Part shown: in pieces, positions 25,835 to 34,456 of the stretch | Layout of the letters: each line of letters begins with the position of its first letter | Numbering within the stretch: position 1 is the stretch's first letter | The notes under the pieces: generated by a model | Told to the model about the DNA's origin: nothing | Seen by the model: only the letters and a program-made list of their open reading frames with translations | Databases searched by the model: none | From: Acidobacteriota bacterium | Lineage (GTDB): Bacteria; Acidobacteriota; Terriglobia; Bryobacterales; Bryobacteraceae | NCBI GenBank assembly: GCA_016871115.1 | Contig: VFZP01000011.1 | Coordinates: 1-36,027, forward strand | Length of the DNA stretch: 36,027 bases | Reading direction: 5' to 3' | Program-made: the position numbers and the translations under genes

Positions 25835-26407
25835 CTATTATACGGACTGGAATCGCTCGCAAACGTTGGCTCTGGCTGGTTGTCACTGTGTTCACTGTCA
25901 TGGAGTGGGCACGGCACAGGGCCGCAACGGCGAAGAAACGCCGTGCAATTGTGTTTTACGGGGCATCTTTCACGCCTGCTACACGCGCTTTCGGGAATGC
26001 CTGGAAAAGGACAAGCATATCCCGCAGGCGAACCTCGAACGGGGTCCGGGCGCCTCGGGCCGCCGCTACTTCTGGAGCTGGAAGGAGGAGGAGTATGTGG
26101 CGGACTTTCACTTGGTCAGCAAACGCGCGCTCACCGTGGCGGGCAGTGGCAACGACTACGAAATCTTCCGCTTCCACTACCTGCTGGGGGCAGACTGGCG
26201 GATGTGCTGCGCCGTCTGAACATCGACTAGGGCCACTTCTATCACCGGGTCTACCGGATTGAAGAAAAACTGGGACGCATCTACCGGGAACTGCAGCCCT
26301 ATGCGCTGTTTCCGCTGGATGAGTACTTCACCACCGGCACCCGTTTGAGCGCCGCGGAAATCAAGCCGCGGGACGATTTCCATCGTCTTTTCGGCAAAGC
26401 AGCTTAA
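25835..26407 (+). pseudogene. Cys-rich protein of unknown function, disrupted
   Basis: A zinc-ribbon-like start (CHCVHCHGVG...TPCNCVLRGIFHACYTRF) is followed by RRYFWSWKEEEYVADFHLVSKRAL and IFRFHYLLGADWRMCC. At about 26205 the frame shifts by one. It then reads VLRRLNID, hits TAG (26228-26230), and continues GHFYHRVYRIEEKLGRIYRELQPYALFPLDEYF to TAA at 26405. I recall similar unnamed proteins in acidobacterial genomes but cannot name a family. The C-terminal part looks helical and could bind DNA. No clear start codon exists because the left edge is a junction with the molybdopterin gene fragment. Confidence 0.55.
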
Positions 26408-26419
26408 CCCCGCCAACCC

Positions 26420-26457
26420 GGCGGACCCGCCTCGTATTGGGCCGAGGCGGGTCCGCC
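26420..26457 (+). terminator. Strong GC hairpin after the Cys-rich remnant
   Basis: A perfect 15-bp stem (GGCGGACCCGCCTCG 26420-26434 with 26443-26457), 8-nt loop. It has no T-tract. It lies 12 nt after the TAA and 8 nt before the next -10-like box. Confidence 0.6.
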
Positions 26458-26465
26458 TTGCAAGG

Positions 26466-26471
26466 TATATT
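26466..26471 (+). promoter_or_regulatory. -10-like box of the glycosyltransferase gene
   Basis: TATATT lies 10 nt before the ATG at 26482. A weak AAGG also lies 4 nt before the ATG, so the mRNA may be leaderless or have a very short leader. Confidence 0.35.
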
Positions 26472-26481
26472 TGTTAAGGTG

Positions 26482-27870
26482 ATGAGCCCTTTGCGCGCCG
26501 TACTTCCCTGGGCGGCGTTGCTGCTTGGTTTGTTCCTCATCCGTCTCACCCATCGCGGCATCCTGTGGGTGGAAGAAGCCTATCCGGCAGCTGCGGCCAT
26601 TCAAAGGTTCGAACACGGCAAGCTCCTATATGCCGATTTTCAGTTCGACAAACCCCCTTTGAGCACTGCTCTGTATCTGCTGTGGGGCGGCTATCCAGGC
26701 TGGCCGTTGCGGCTGGCCGGAGCCGCGTATGTCACCCTGTGCGCTTGGCTGGCCTCTGCGCTGGCGCGGCGCTGGTGGTCGCCTACCGAGGGCGTCTGGG
26801 CCGCCGCCCTGCTTTCGTTCTATCTCACCTTTGGGGTGCCGGCCTCAGTCATGGCGATGGCGCCCGATCTGCTCTGCCTGGCGCCCGTGCTTGGCATGAT
26901 GCTGGCGCTGGCCGGCCGCCACGCCATCACGGCCGGCGCGTTGCTGGGGCTGGCGGTTTGCTTCAACGGCAAGGCGATCGTCTTTGCGCCGCTCCTGCTC
27001 ACCGGGCCGCGCCATGGCTGGATGGCGTCGCTCGCGGGCTCCCTCGCTGGCCTCGCCGTGGCGGTGCTGGGCTTTGACGGACCGCAGCAATGGAAGCAGG
27101 TCTGGGAATGGGGCGCCGCCTACTCGCGCAACACACCGGTGGTTGCGCCGCTTTGGGAGGGCCTGGTGCGCACACTGTCCTGGTGCGGATTCCAAGCCAC
27201 TGCGGTGGTAAGCGCGATGCTGTGCCTCCGGCGTGAGCGGAACGTGGCATTGCTCGGTTGGATCGCGCTGGCGTTTGCCGCCGTTACGCTGGGGCTCCGC
27301 TTTTCGCCGCGCTACTACCTGCTGCTGATTCCACCTGTCTGCCTTGCGGGAGCGCGCGGGCTTACCACCGTGGGGCCACGCTGGCGCGCTGTGCTGCTGG
27401 CCGTGCTCCTCATCCCCACGATCCGTTTCGGAGCCCGATTCATGCAACTGGCCGTGCAACCCGGCGCGCCGTGGGCCGACACAGCGATGAACCGCGACAG
27501 CGCCGCCGCCGCGCAGATCCTCTCGGCCCGCGCCAAGCCCGGTGACACGATCCTCGTGTGGGGTTACCGGCCCGATCTCCTCGTCTACACGCGCCTTGCC
27601 CTGGGCACGCCGTTCCTCGATTCACAACCGCTCACGGGCGTTCTCGCCGACCGGCACCTGACGCGTTCCGACGCCACTTTCCCCGCCCTCGCCGCCCGCA
27701 ACCGCGCAGCACTCGCGCACATGGCGCCCACGTGGATTGCTGACGGCCTCGGGCCCTACAACCCGCGGCTTGCGATCTCCAACTACCCAGACCTCAAATC
27801 GTGGCTGGAGCGGCACTATGAACCGGCCGGCCAGACCGTGGGCACGCATATCTACCGGCGCCGTCCCTGA
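26482..27870 (+). CDS. Polytopic membrane glycosyltransferase (GT-C/PMT-like)
   Basis: 462 residues with about ten hydrophobic segments. The first loop after TM1 reads RGILWVEEAYPAAAAIQRFEHGKLLYADFQFDKPP, the place where GT-C enzymes carry their acidic catalytic motif (here Glu-Glu rather than Asp-Glu). The C-terminal soluble part (AKPGDTILVWGYRPDLLVYTRLALGTPFL) is typical of ArnT/PMT-like proteins. It probably transfers a sugar from a lipid carrier outside the inner membrane. The acceptor is unknown. The ATG 26482 was chosen over an in-frame start at 26437, which lies inside the hairpin. Confidence 0.82.
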   Translation: MSPLRAVLPWAALLLGLFLIRLTHRGILWVEEAYPAAAAIQRFEHGKLLYADFQFDKPPLSTALYLLWGGYPGWPLRLAGAAYVTLCAWLASALARRWWSPTEGVWAAALLSFYLTFGVPASVMAMAPDLLCLAPVLGMMLALAGRHAITAGALLGLAVCFNGKAIVFAPLLLTGPRHGWMASLAGSLAGLAVAVLGFDGPQQWKQVWEWGAAYSRNTPVVAPLWEGLVRTLSWCGFQATAVVSAMLCLRRERNVALLGWIALAFAAVTLGLRFSPRYYLLLIPPVCLAGARGLTTVGPRWRAVLLAVLLIPTIRFGARFMQLAVQPGAPWADTAMNRDSAAAAQILSARAKPGDTILVWGYRPDLLVYTRLALGTPFLDSQPLTGVLADRHLTRSDATFPALAARNRAALAHMAPTWIADGLGPYNPRLAISNYPDLKSWLERHYEPAGQTVGTHIYRRRP

Positions 27871-27915
27871 ATCGGCATCCCGCATGCACGCATCACATGT
27901 AGGAGGATAAACACC

Positions 27916-28389
27916 ATGAAACCCAACGTGGGGCTCAATGACAAGCAACGCGCCGGTGTGGTGGCGTTGTTGATGCGCACGCTTGCCGACCAATATGTGC
28001 TTTATACGAAGACGCGCAACTACCACTGGAACGTCACCGGACCGCACTTCAACGCTCTGCACAAATTCTTCGAGTCGCAATACGGCCTGATTGACGGCCG
28101 GATCGACGAGATTGCTGAATTCATCCGCTTCTTCGGCGAAAAAGCTCCGGCGTCTCTCAACGGGTTCCTGGCGCTCACGCGTCTGGACGAGCCGAAGTGG
28201 GACGATCCGGATGCGCCGAAGATGATCGCCAATCTGCTCGCCGATCACGAAGCGCTCATTTCCTCGCTCCGCGAGGATGTCGACAAAGCCGCGGGGAAGT
28301 ACAAAGCTGCCGATGTGGCTGACTTCCTGACGGGCCTGCTGGAGGATCACCTGAAGATGGCGTGGATGTTGCGGTCGATGCTCACATAA
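27916..28389 (+). CDS. dps: Dps-family ferritin-like protein
   Basis: 157 residues, the normal size. The Dps signature TRNYHWNVTGPHFNALHKFFESQYGLIDGRIDEIAE is present, with ferroxidase ligands His37, Asp64 and Glu68. It forms a 12-subunit shell that oxidises and stores iron and can protect DNA in starvation. The start has one of the few strong Shine-Dalgarno sites in the window (AGGAGG, 9 nt before the ATG). Intact and probably monocistronic. Confidence 0.95.
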   Translation: MKPNVGLNDKQRAGVVALLMRTLADQYVLYTKTRNYHWNVTGPHFNALHKFFESQYGLIDGRIDEIAEFIRFFGEKAPASLNGFLALTRLDEPKWDDPDAPKMIANLLADHEALISSLREDVDKAAGKYKAADVADFLTGLLEDHLKMAWMLRSMLT

Positions 28390-28407
28390 ATCGCCTCGCC
28401 GCATCGG

Positions 28408-28413
28408 CATAAT
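28408..28413 (+). promoter_or_regulatory. -10-like box of the HEAT-repeat gene
   Basis: CATAAT ends 6 nt before the ATG at 28420 and no Shine-Dalgarno is present. Fits a leaderless message. Confidence 0.4.
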
Positions 28414-28419
28414 AGAAGT

Positions 28420-29718
28420 ATGCTGACTGGTTCGCGCTCACGCGCCGCCTTCCTGTTGTTCCTGCCTCCGTTGCTTCCCATGCTGGTCTGCGCCCAAGCC
28501 GACAGCAAGCAGAAGATCAAGGCTGCGCGCGATCTGTACAAGAGCAGCGGCGCGTCCGCCATCACCGAACTCGCCGGCTATCTCCAGGACACCGACCCAG
28601 CGGTACGCCGAGAAACCGTGCGGCTCCTGGTGGAAACTGGCACGCCCGCGAGTCTGGACCCGCTGCTCGCCGCTGCCAAGGATGCGGACGCCGAGGTGCA
28701 ATCGCGCGCGCTCGGCGGATTGGTGAACGTGTACCTGCCCGGCTATGCCAACCGCGGCAATGTGTTCACGCGCACGGGCCGCGGCGTTAAGGGCAAAGTC
28801 ACCGACATGAACGACCAGGTGATTGAACGCTACATCATCGTCCGCCCGGAGGTGATTGGCGGGGTCACGTGGCTGATTGCCCGCGGCGCGAATTTGGAGG
28901 TGCGTGCCGATGCGGCCCGCGCCGCGGGCGTGTTGCGCGCCAAGCCAGCAGTGCCCGCGCTGGTGGAGGCATTGAAATCGAAAGACACCGGGCTGCTCTA
29001 TGAGTCGCTCAATGCAATTCAAAAGATCGGCGATGCGGCCGCGGCGCCGGGCATTCAGTTTCTGCTGCAGGACCTAAACCCGCGCGTGCAGGTAGCGGCC
29101 ATTGAAACTTCAGGGCTCCTGCGCAATCGTTCCGCGCTGCCGGGCCTGCGCGAAGCCCTCAGCCGCGCTTCCACGGAAAAGGTGCGCTCCTCCGCGTTGA
29201 CCGCGCTCAGCATGATTCCGGATGAAGCCAGCCGGGGTTATTTTGAAACCTATCTCAGCGACCGTGACGACGACACGCGCGCCTCGGCGGCCGAAGGCTT
29301 CGGCCGCCTGGGCAATGCCGCCGACAAAGACCGCATGAAGCAGGCGTTCGAGGCTGAGACGAAGATGAAGCCGCGCCTGGCGATGGCTTTCGCCGCGGCG
29401 CTGCTTGGCGAGCATGCCATCACCGAACTCGCCCCGTTCACCTACCTGCTCAACTCGCTGAACTCGTCGTCCTGGAAAGGCGTCGCGTCGGCGTACCTCG
29501 CCGAAGCGCTGCGCCAGGAGCCGCTCCGGCTGCCATTGTATGCGGGCATGGCTCAACGCACCAAGGCGGAGAAGATCGAACTCGCCGCGATTCTGGCGCG
29601 CTCGGGCGGGCAGGACGCCGCGGCGCCGCTGGAGGCTTTGTCGCGCGATTCGGACTCCGCCGTGGCTGAAGCCGGAGCCCGTTCCTTGCGCAACCTGCGC
29701 GCGCGGTTGACGCCGTGA
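28420..29718 (+). CDS. Exported HEAT-repeat protein
   Basis: 432 residues. The signal peptide (RAAFLLFLPPLLPMLVCAQA) is followed by tandem helical repeats of the HEAT/PBS-lyase type: DTDPAVRRETVRLLVETG, AKDADAEVQSRALGGLVNVYL, RADAARAAGVLRAKPAVPALVEAL, DLNPRVQVAAIETSGLL, DDDTRASAAEGFGRLG and others. Such scaffolds bind proteins. No catalytic motif was seen. The stop overlaps the GTG of the next gene by 4 nt (GTGA), so it is probably co-translated with the metallo-hydrolase. Confidence 0.88.
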   Translation: MLTGSRSRAAFLLFLPPLLPMLVCAQADSKQKIKAARDLYKSSGASAITELAGYLQDTDPAVRRETVRLLVETGTPASLDPLLAAAKDADAEVQSRALGGLVNVYLPGYANRGNVFTRTGRGVKGKVTDMNDQVIERYIIVRPEVIGGVTWLIARGANLEVRADAARAAGVLRAKPAVPALVEALKSKDTGLLYESLNAIQKIGDAAAAPGIQFLLQDLNPRVQVAAIETSGLLRNRSALPGLREALSRASTEKVRSSALTALSMIPDEASRGYFETYLSDRDDDTRASAAEGFGRLGNAADKDRMKQAFEAETKMKPRLAMAFAAALLGEHAITELAPFTYLLNSLNSSSWKGVASAYLAEALRQEPLRLPLYAGMAQRTKAEKIELAAILARSGGQDAAAPLEALSRDSDSAVAEAGARSLRNLRARLTP

Positions 29719-30494
29719 CGGCGGGCCCGGCGCTGATCGCCGAAATCGATCGCGAGCCGGCTCTCCACCCGCGCTTGTGGTGGCTGGGCCACGCGGGCTT
29801 TGCCATCAAGTACCGCCACATGGTGGTTTACGTGGACCCGTTCTTGTCCGGCCCCAACTCGCTCCTGGACCCTTCTCAAATCGCGCACGCCGATCTCATT
29901 CTGTCCACCCACCCGCACCCGCATCACCTTGACGGCGAAACGCTGCGGCCGATGCTGGCGGCGTCGCCCCGTGCCAAGCTCGTGCTGCCCAAGAGCGCCG
30001 CCGAAGCGGCGCGCTCGCTCGGCATTCCCTATGAGCGCGTGACCACCACCGACGGCGGCTTGCGCATCGAGTACTTCCGCCTCGGCGAATACCTGCGCGT
30101 GTACGCTGTACCTGCCGCGCACCCGGAGCTGCATCACACCCCGCTTGGCGGCTACCCGTATCTCGGTTATCTGATCCGCTGTGGCGGCTGCACCATTTAT
30201 CATGCCGGCGATGGAGTGCCGTACGACACCCTGGCAGAGCGGTTGAAGCCGTACACTGTTGCCGTCGCGCTGCTGCCGTTTGACGGCCGCGCGAGCGGCA
30301 ACTTCACCGCGGCCGAAGCCGCGCAACTCAGCGAAGAGATCGGCGCGCACTGGCTGGCGCCGATGCACTACGGCACGGCACCGCACACCCCCGCCGATGC
30401 GTCGGCTTTCGTTGACTATTTGTTGTTTCACCGCCCCGCCCAGCGCTTCAAGGTTTTCGCGCCGGGTGAAGGCTGGGCGGCGCCGGAGGATTAA
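29715..30494 (+). CDS. MBL-fold metallo-hydrolase (UlaG-like)
   Basis: 259 residues. It begins with the UlaG-type WLGHAGFAIKYRHMVVYVDPFLSG. The metal motif normally HxHxDH reads THPHPHHLDG, so the Asp is replaced by His. Later motifs are YLIRCGGCTIYHAGDG, VALLPFDGR and WLAPMHYGT, which fit metal ligands of the family. It may hydrolyse a phosphodiester or lactone. The substrate is unknown. It starts with GTG overlapping the HEAT gene stop and ends 3 nt before the sensor kinase ATG, so the four genes from 28420 to 33088 look like one operon. Confidence 0.85.
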   Translation: MTAGPALIAEIDREPALHPRLWWLGHAGFAIKYRHMVVYVDPFLSGPNSLLDPSQIAHADLILSTHPHPHHLDGETLRPMLAASPRAKLVLPKSAAEAARSLGIPYERVTTTDGGLRIEYFRLGEYLRVYAVPAAHPELHHTPLGGYPYLGYLIRCGGCTIYHAGDGVPYDTLAERLKPYTVAVALLPFDGRASGNFTAAEAAQLSEEIGAHWLAPMHYGTAPHTPADASAFVDYLLFHRPAQRFKVFAPGEGWAAPED

Positions 30495-30497
30495 CGC

Positions 30498-32354
30498 ATG
30501 CCGACGCACGCCGAGTTTGCCAACCAGGAGCCGCTCCTCGTCAATACGATCGGGCACGGCGTGGGGGCATTGATTTTTGCCTTCAGCCTCTACTTCCTGC
30601 TGGCGGCCTCGTCACGCGGGCGGCGCCCCGCCAGCCGGCAGACGCTGGGCGCCGCGGGTCTTGCGTTTCTCTGGAACCTCGCGTCGCTCATCGTGCTGGC
30701 CTGCCGGGAGTTCCAATGGCCGGGCGGCGAAGTCGCGGTGGCCGTTGCGACCTCGGCGTTGAGTCTGCTGCCGGCCCTGCTTCTGCACCTCGCCCTGGGA
30801 CCGCAGTTTGTATGGATCCGTTATGCCGGCTATGCGCTGGGGGGCGCGGCTGTGTTCCTGCATGGCATCGAACATCTGGCCACGGATCTCTCGCACCGCT
30901 TCGTGCTGGCCGTCACCACGCTCAGCTTCAGCGGCCTGACGCTGGTTACCTCGATTCTTCTGATGCGCCAGGACAATTCGCGGCGCATCACGTCCCGGTT
31001 GGGTGCGGCGATGGTGCTGTTCCTGTTCTCGGTCTCGATCATCCACACGGGTTCCAACCTGCACACCGGGTGGGCGCTGGAGGTTGCCTTGCATCACGGC
31101 GGCATCGTGCTGGCGCTGGTGCTGCTGTTGCAGGACTACCGTTTTGCGCTGCTCGATTCGTTCCTGCGCGTGCTGCTGAATCTGCTGTTGGCGGCTTTGT
31201 TTGTGCTGGCCGGCTCGCTCCTGGTGAGTTCCGGGTTCCTCCCTCCCTCACAGTTTGAACTGGGGCTCAGCTTTGTCGCGGTGGTGGTTCTGCTGTGGCT
31301 GTACGTCGTGATCCTCGGCGAACTGCAGCGCCTGCTCACGCGGCTCCTGTTCGGGCGGCGGGAACGCGAGCAACTCACGGCGGACGCGAGCAACGAGGAG
31401 GACTACATCGCGCTCGCCAGCCAGGAATTGGCAGGCTTCCTCCTCGCTACACTCCGCCCCGCCCCGGCGCAACTGAACAACGATCTGTCTCTTTCCGGCC
31501 CGATCGCCGTGGATGAGCTGCCGCCCGTCCGCCGCGAAATGTTCGAACAAGCGGGCGTGGCAGCGATTGTGCCCGTCCGGCTCCCGGCCAACAATGTGCA
31601 ATATCTGTTGCTTGGCTATCGCGCCGGCGGGCGGCGGTATCTCAGCGAAGATCTCCTGGTGGCCGAGCGGTTGGCCGCGCAGATATCCGAACGGGTGGCG
31701 CTGTTTCGCGCGAGCGAACTGCGGCGGCTGGTGACGCAAGCCGAACTACGGGCTCTCCAAGCGCAGATCCAGCCCCACTTTCTGTTCAACGTTCTCAACA
31801 CACTGTACGGTCTGATTCCCCGCGAGGCGAATGCGGCCCGCTCCACGGTTTTGAATCTTGCCGATTTGCTGCGGTATCACCTGAAGCAGGATCGTACCTA
31901 CAGTCCGCTGGCGGACGAGTTGCGGATGGTGGAAGCATACTTGGAAATTGAGAAACTCCGGCTGAGCCAGAGGCTGCGCGTCACCATCGAGGTGGACGGC
32001 GATGTACGCGACGTGCCCATTCCCGTACTGACGCTGGAGCCGCTGGTGGAGAATGCCGTGAAGCATGGGGTCTCGTCCAACCCCGAGGGCGGCACGATTA
32101 CGGTTACCGCGCGGCGCCAGAATCATGGCTCGTTGCTGGTCCGCGTAGAGGATACCGGCGCCGGGATGGCTGCCTTCGCGGCGGGGAAAGCGCGCTCGTT
32201 CGGAGAGGGCGTTGGGCTTGTCAACGTCAAGCGGCGTTTAGAGCTCTGCTACGGTACCGCTTCCACGTTCGATATTGCCATCAGTCCCGCCGGCAGCAGG
32301 GTGGAGTTGACGATCCCCATTTCTGACAACATCGCGAGAGTACCTGCCGCATGA
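30498..32354 (+). CDS. LytS-type sensor histidine kinase
   Basis: 618 residues. The N-terminal half has about eight membrane segments. A GAF-like region (VAAIVPVRLPANNVQYLLLGYRAGGRRYLSEDLLVAERLAAQISERV) precedes the His_kinase domain with LQAQIQPHFLFNVLNTLYGLI, phospho-acceptor His427. The ATPase domain has LEPLVENAVKHG (N box) and VEDTGAGM (G box). It phosphorylates the response regulator encoded next, with a 4-nt ATGA overlap. The signal is unknown. Confidence 0.92.
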   Translation: MPTHAEFANQEPLLVNTIGHGVGALIFAFSLYFLLAASSRGRRPASRQTLGAAGLAFLWNLASLIVLACREFQWPGGEVAVAVATSALSLLPALLLHLALGPQFVWIRYAGYALGGAAVFLHGIEHLATDLSHRFVLAVTTLSFSGLTLVTSILLMRQDNSRRITSRLGAAMVLFLFSVSIIHTGSNLHTGWALEVALHHGGIVLALVLLLQDYRFALLDSFLRVLLNLLLAALFVLAGSLLVSSGFLPPSQFELGLSFVAVVVLLWLYVVILGELQRLLTRLLFGRREREQLTADASNEEDYIALASQELAGFLLATLRPAPAQLNNDLSLSGPIAVDELPPVRREMFEQAGVAAIVPVRLPANNVQYLLLGYRAGGRRYLSEDLLVAERLAAQISERVALFRASELRRLVTQAELRALQAQIQPHFLFNVLNTLYGLIPREANAARSTVLNLADLLRYHLKQDRTYSPLADELRMVEAYLEIEKLRLSQRLRVTIEVDGDVRDVPIPVLTLEPLVENAVKHGVSSNPEGGTITVTARRQNHGSLLVRVEDTGAGMAAFAAGKARSFGEGVGLVNVKRRLELCYGTASTFDIAISPAGSRVELTIPISDNIARVPAA

Positions 32355-33088
32355 CTGTTTTGATTGCCGACGATGAGCCGATTGCCCGCGAGGTGCTGTG
32401 CGAACAACTGGCGCAGTTCGCGGACGTTGAGGTTATTGGCGAGGCGGCGTGCGGCCAGGAGGTCGTCTCCGCCGTCAACGGCCTCCGGCCTGACGTGCTG
32501 TTTCTGGACATTCAGTTGCCTGATTTCGACGGGTTCGCTGTAATGCAAGCACTGGACGCGGGCACTGCGCCGCAGGTGGTTTTTGTCACCGCGCATGAGC
32601 AATATGCCGTGCATGCGTTCAGCGCCGGCGCGGCGGACTATCTGCTGAAGCCCGTGCGGGCCGGGCGCCTGGCGGCCGCGATTGAACGCCTCCGGGTGCG
32701 CCGGCGCACTCAGCCCGTGGAGACACTCGTGGCGCCGAACACGCCTGCCTCAGAGAGATCATTGCGGCGGGTGGTGGGGCGCCTCGGCTCAGATCTGCAC
32801 GTGATCGATTTTCACGATGCGATCTCGTTTGAAACCCAGGATGAACTCGTCTGCGTCACTTCCCCACGCGGCCGCTTCCTTGTCAACCGCACGCTGCGTG
32901 AGCTTGAAGCGCGCCTGCCGGCTCCACCGTTCCTCCGCATTCACCGCAAAACGATCATCAACACCGATCACGTGCAGAAGATCTCGCCGGTCTCGAGCAA
33001 GCGTTGGACCCTGCGCATGTCCAACGGCGCCGACATGGTGGTGAGCAAGCGGCTCACCGGCATGGTTCGCGGCAAAATCGGCAAGTAG
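32351..33088 (+). CDS. LytTR-family response regulator
   Basis: 245 residues. The receiver domain (1-115) has acidic residues DDE near the start, phospho-acceptor Asp53 in DVLFLDIQLPDFDGF, and Lys in YLLKPVRAG. The C-terminal LytTR DNA-binding domain (about 140-245) ends with FLRIHRKTIINTDHVQKIS and MSNGADMVVSKR. It pairs with the upstream LytS-type kinase by ATGA overlap. Targets are not evident. No direct repeats of LytTR type were recognised near neighbouring starts. The 126 nt after it hold no recognised feature. Confidence 0.94.
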   Translation: MTVLIADDEPIAREVLCEQLAQFADVEVIGEAACGQEVVSAVNGLRPDVLFLDIQLPDFDGFAVMQALDAGTAPQVVFVTAHEQYAVHAFSAGAADYLLKPVRAGRLAAAIERLRVRRRTQPVETLVAPNTPASERSLRRVVGRLGSDLHVIDFHDAISFETQDELVCVTSPRGRFLVNRTLRELEARLPAPPFLRIHRKTIINTDHVQKISPVSSKRWTLRMSNGADMVVSKRLTGMVRGKIGK

Positions 33089-33214
33089 GGTCCGCCGGGT
33101 CTATCGGACTCGCAGTCGAGTGGCGAATGCGGCAATCACCTTGCCGGGCAGCATGCCCGAAGATTTCTCCTGAGCCAGCTCATTGCGCCGCTCCGGGGCG
33201 CACAACGCGGCCCC

Positions 33215-34417
33215 TCAGGCCGCCGCGCTCTCCAACGCTTCGCGCACCCGCCGCGCCACAGTCTCAGCCTCGCCCTGCTGCAGCATCCAAACGGTGAGCG
33301 TCAGGCGGTCGTCGGATCCAGGCGTCACTTCAATCGAAGGCGTTCCTTCGCGTAGCTGCTTGGCCACTTCGCGTGGCGTGATCTTCACAGCGCTTTGATC
33401 CCACGTTATATGGATGTGCGGGACGTGATTGGCGATGGGCGGAATCTGCACGCTGGCCTTCACAGACTTCACGCCGCCCACCGAGTCCACGATCTGCTTC
33501 ACGCGTTTTTCCCACTCGTTCCACTCAGCCTTGTGGTCGCGCTGGAAGTAGCTCTCGATGGCCACCATCATGCCCAGCAGTTCTTCCTTGTTGACCTTCA
33601 GTCCACGGCCCACCGAGTCTGAATAGGGCGAGGTGTTCAGGCGCGCGGCGGTAATCAGATCCTTGCGGCCCAGCAGGAGCCCGGCGCTTTGCGGACCGCG
33701 AATGCCTTTGCCGCCGGAGAAGATGACGAGGTCAAACCCCATCTTTACCCACTTGGTGAGGTTTTCGAGCGGCGGCACGTCGGCCGCGGCGTCGTTCATC
33801 GTCGGAATGCGATGCTTCTTGCCGAGCGCCACAAATTCTTCGGCCTTGATCTTGCCGATCGGATCGTTGGCGTTGAAGAACAGCATCATGACGGTGTTGG
33901 GATTCACGGCACGCTCGAGTTCGTCCGCCGTTTCCACTTCCACAAACTTGATGCCGCAGTTGCGCACGGCGTGATCGTAGCCGTAGCGGTGCGACTTTTG
34001 AACGATCACCTCGGTCTTCATGCCGCGCGTGTCGGGCAACTGCCGGATAAACTCCTGGTTAGTACCCGTCATGCAGGCCGCCGTGCCGCAGGTAAGCGCG
34101 CCGGCCGCGCCGGACGAGATCATGGCGGCTTCCGAGCCGATCAACTCCGCAATGCGTTTGCCGGCCGCTTCGTGGAGTTCGGTGAGACGCACAAAATGCT
34201 TGGAGGCATATTCGATTGCCTCCACCACCTCCGGCCGCATCAGCGACGCGGTGAGCGTGGTGTAGGTGCCGGCAGCGTTGATGAACGTGCCTACGCCGAG
34301 CTCTTTAAAATAGTCGCGGCGCGCGGGCGCGGCCGATGCCACAGCGGCGGGCAGCATGCCTCCAATGACGGGAAGCGCGGAAAGTCTCTGCAAAAAAGAA
34401 CGGCGATGGCCGGACAT
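33215..34417 (-). CDS. SelA-like PLP-dependent protein with Tat-type leader
   Basis: 400 residues. The leader GHRRSFLQRLSALPVIGGMLPAAVASAAPA looks like a twin-arginine export signal. The fold-type I core resembles the SelA/DgaE group of PLP enzymes (INAAGTYTTLTASLM, GAAGALTCGTAACMTG, MNDAAADVPP with Asp209, FSGGKGIRGPQSAGLLLGRKDL with Lys237 as the expected PLP lysine). Members include L-seryl-tRNA(Sec) selenium transferase and sugar-phosphate ammonia lyases. Here an exported amino-acid or amino-sugar lyase is more likely than selenocysteine synthesis, as no selB or tRNA-Sec is seen. A Shine-Dalgarno-like GAGAGG lies 8 nt upstream. It is divergent from the HTTM gene. Confidence 0.88.
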   Translation of the reverse strand: MSGHRRSFLQRLSALPVIGGMLPAAVASAAPARRDYFKELGVGTFINAAGTYTTLTASLMRPEVVEAIEYASKHFVRLTELHEAAGKRIAELIGSEAAMISSGAAGALTCGTAACMTGTNQEFIRQLPDTRGMKTEVIVQKSHRYGYDHAVRNCGIKFVEVETADELERAVNPNTVMMLFFNANDPIGKIKAEEFVALGKKHRIPTMNDAAADVPPLENLTKWVKMGFDLVIFSGGKGIRGPQSAGLLLGRKDLITAARLNTSPYSDSVGRGLKVNKEELLGMMVAIESYFQRDHKAEWNEWEKRVKQIVDSVGGVKSVKASVQIPPIANHVPHIHITWDQSAVKITPREVAKQLREGTPSIEVTPGSDDRLTLTVWMLQQGEAETVARRVREALESAAA

Positions 34418-34442
34418 GGTGTTTACCTCTCGGCTAACAGTT

Positions 34443-34448
34443 TATCCT
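34443..34448 (+). promoter_or_regulatory. -10-like box of the HTTM gene
   Basis: TATCCT ends 8 nt before the ATG at 34457 in a 39-nt divergent intergenic region. The same hexamer precedes the dehydratase gene at 25311. Confidence 0.4.
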
Positions 34449-34456
34449 GAGCAGTG

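Noticed and set aside
33089-33214. Small gene between the LytTR regulator and the SelA-like gene
   Set aside because: A short minus-strand frame ending LPGKVIAAFATRLRVR can be read, but it has no clear start and may be chance.
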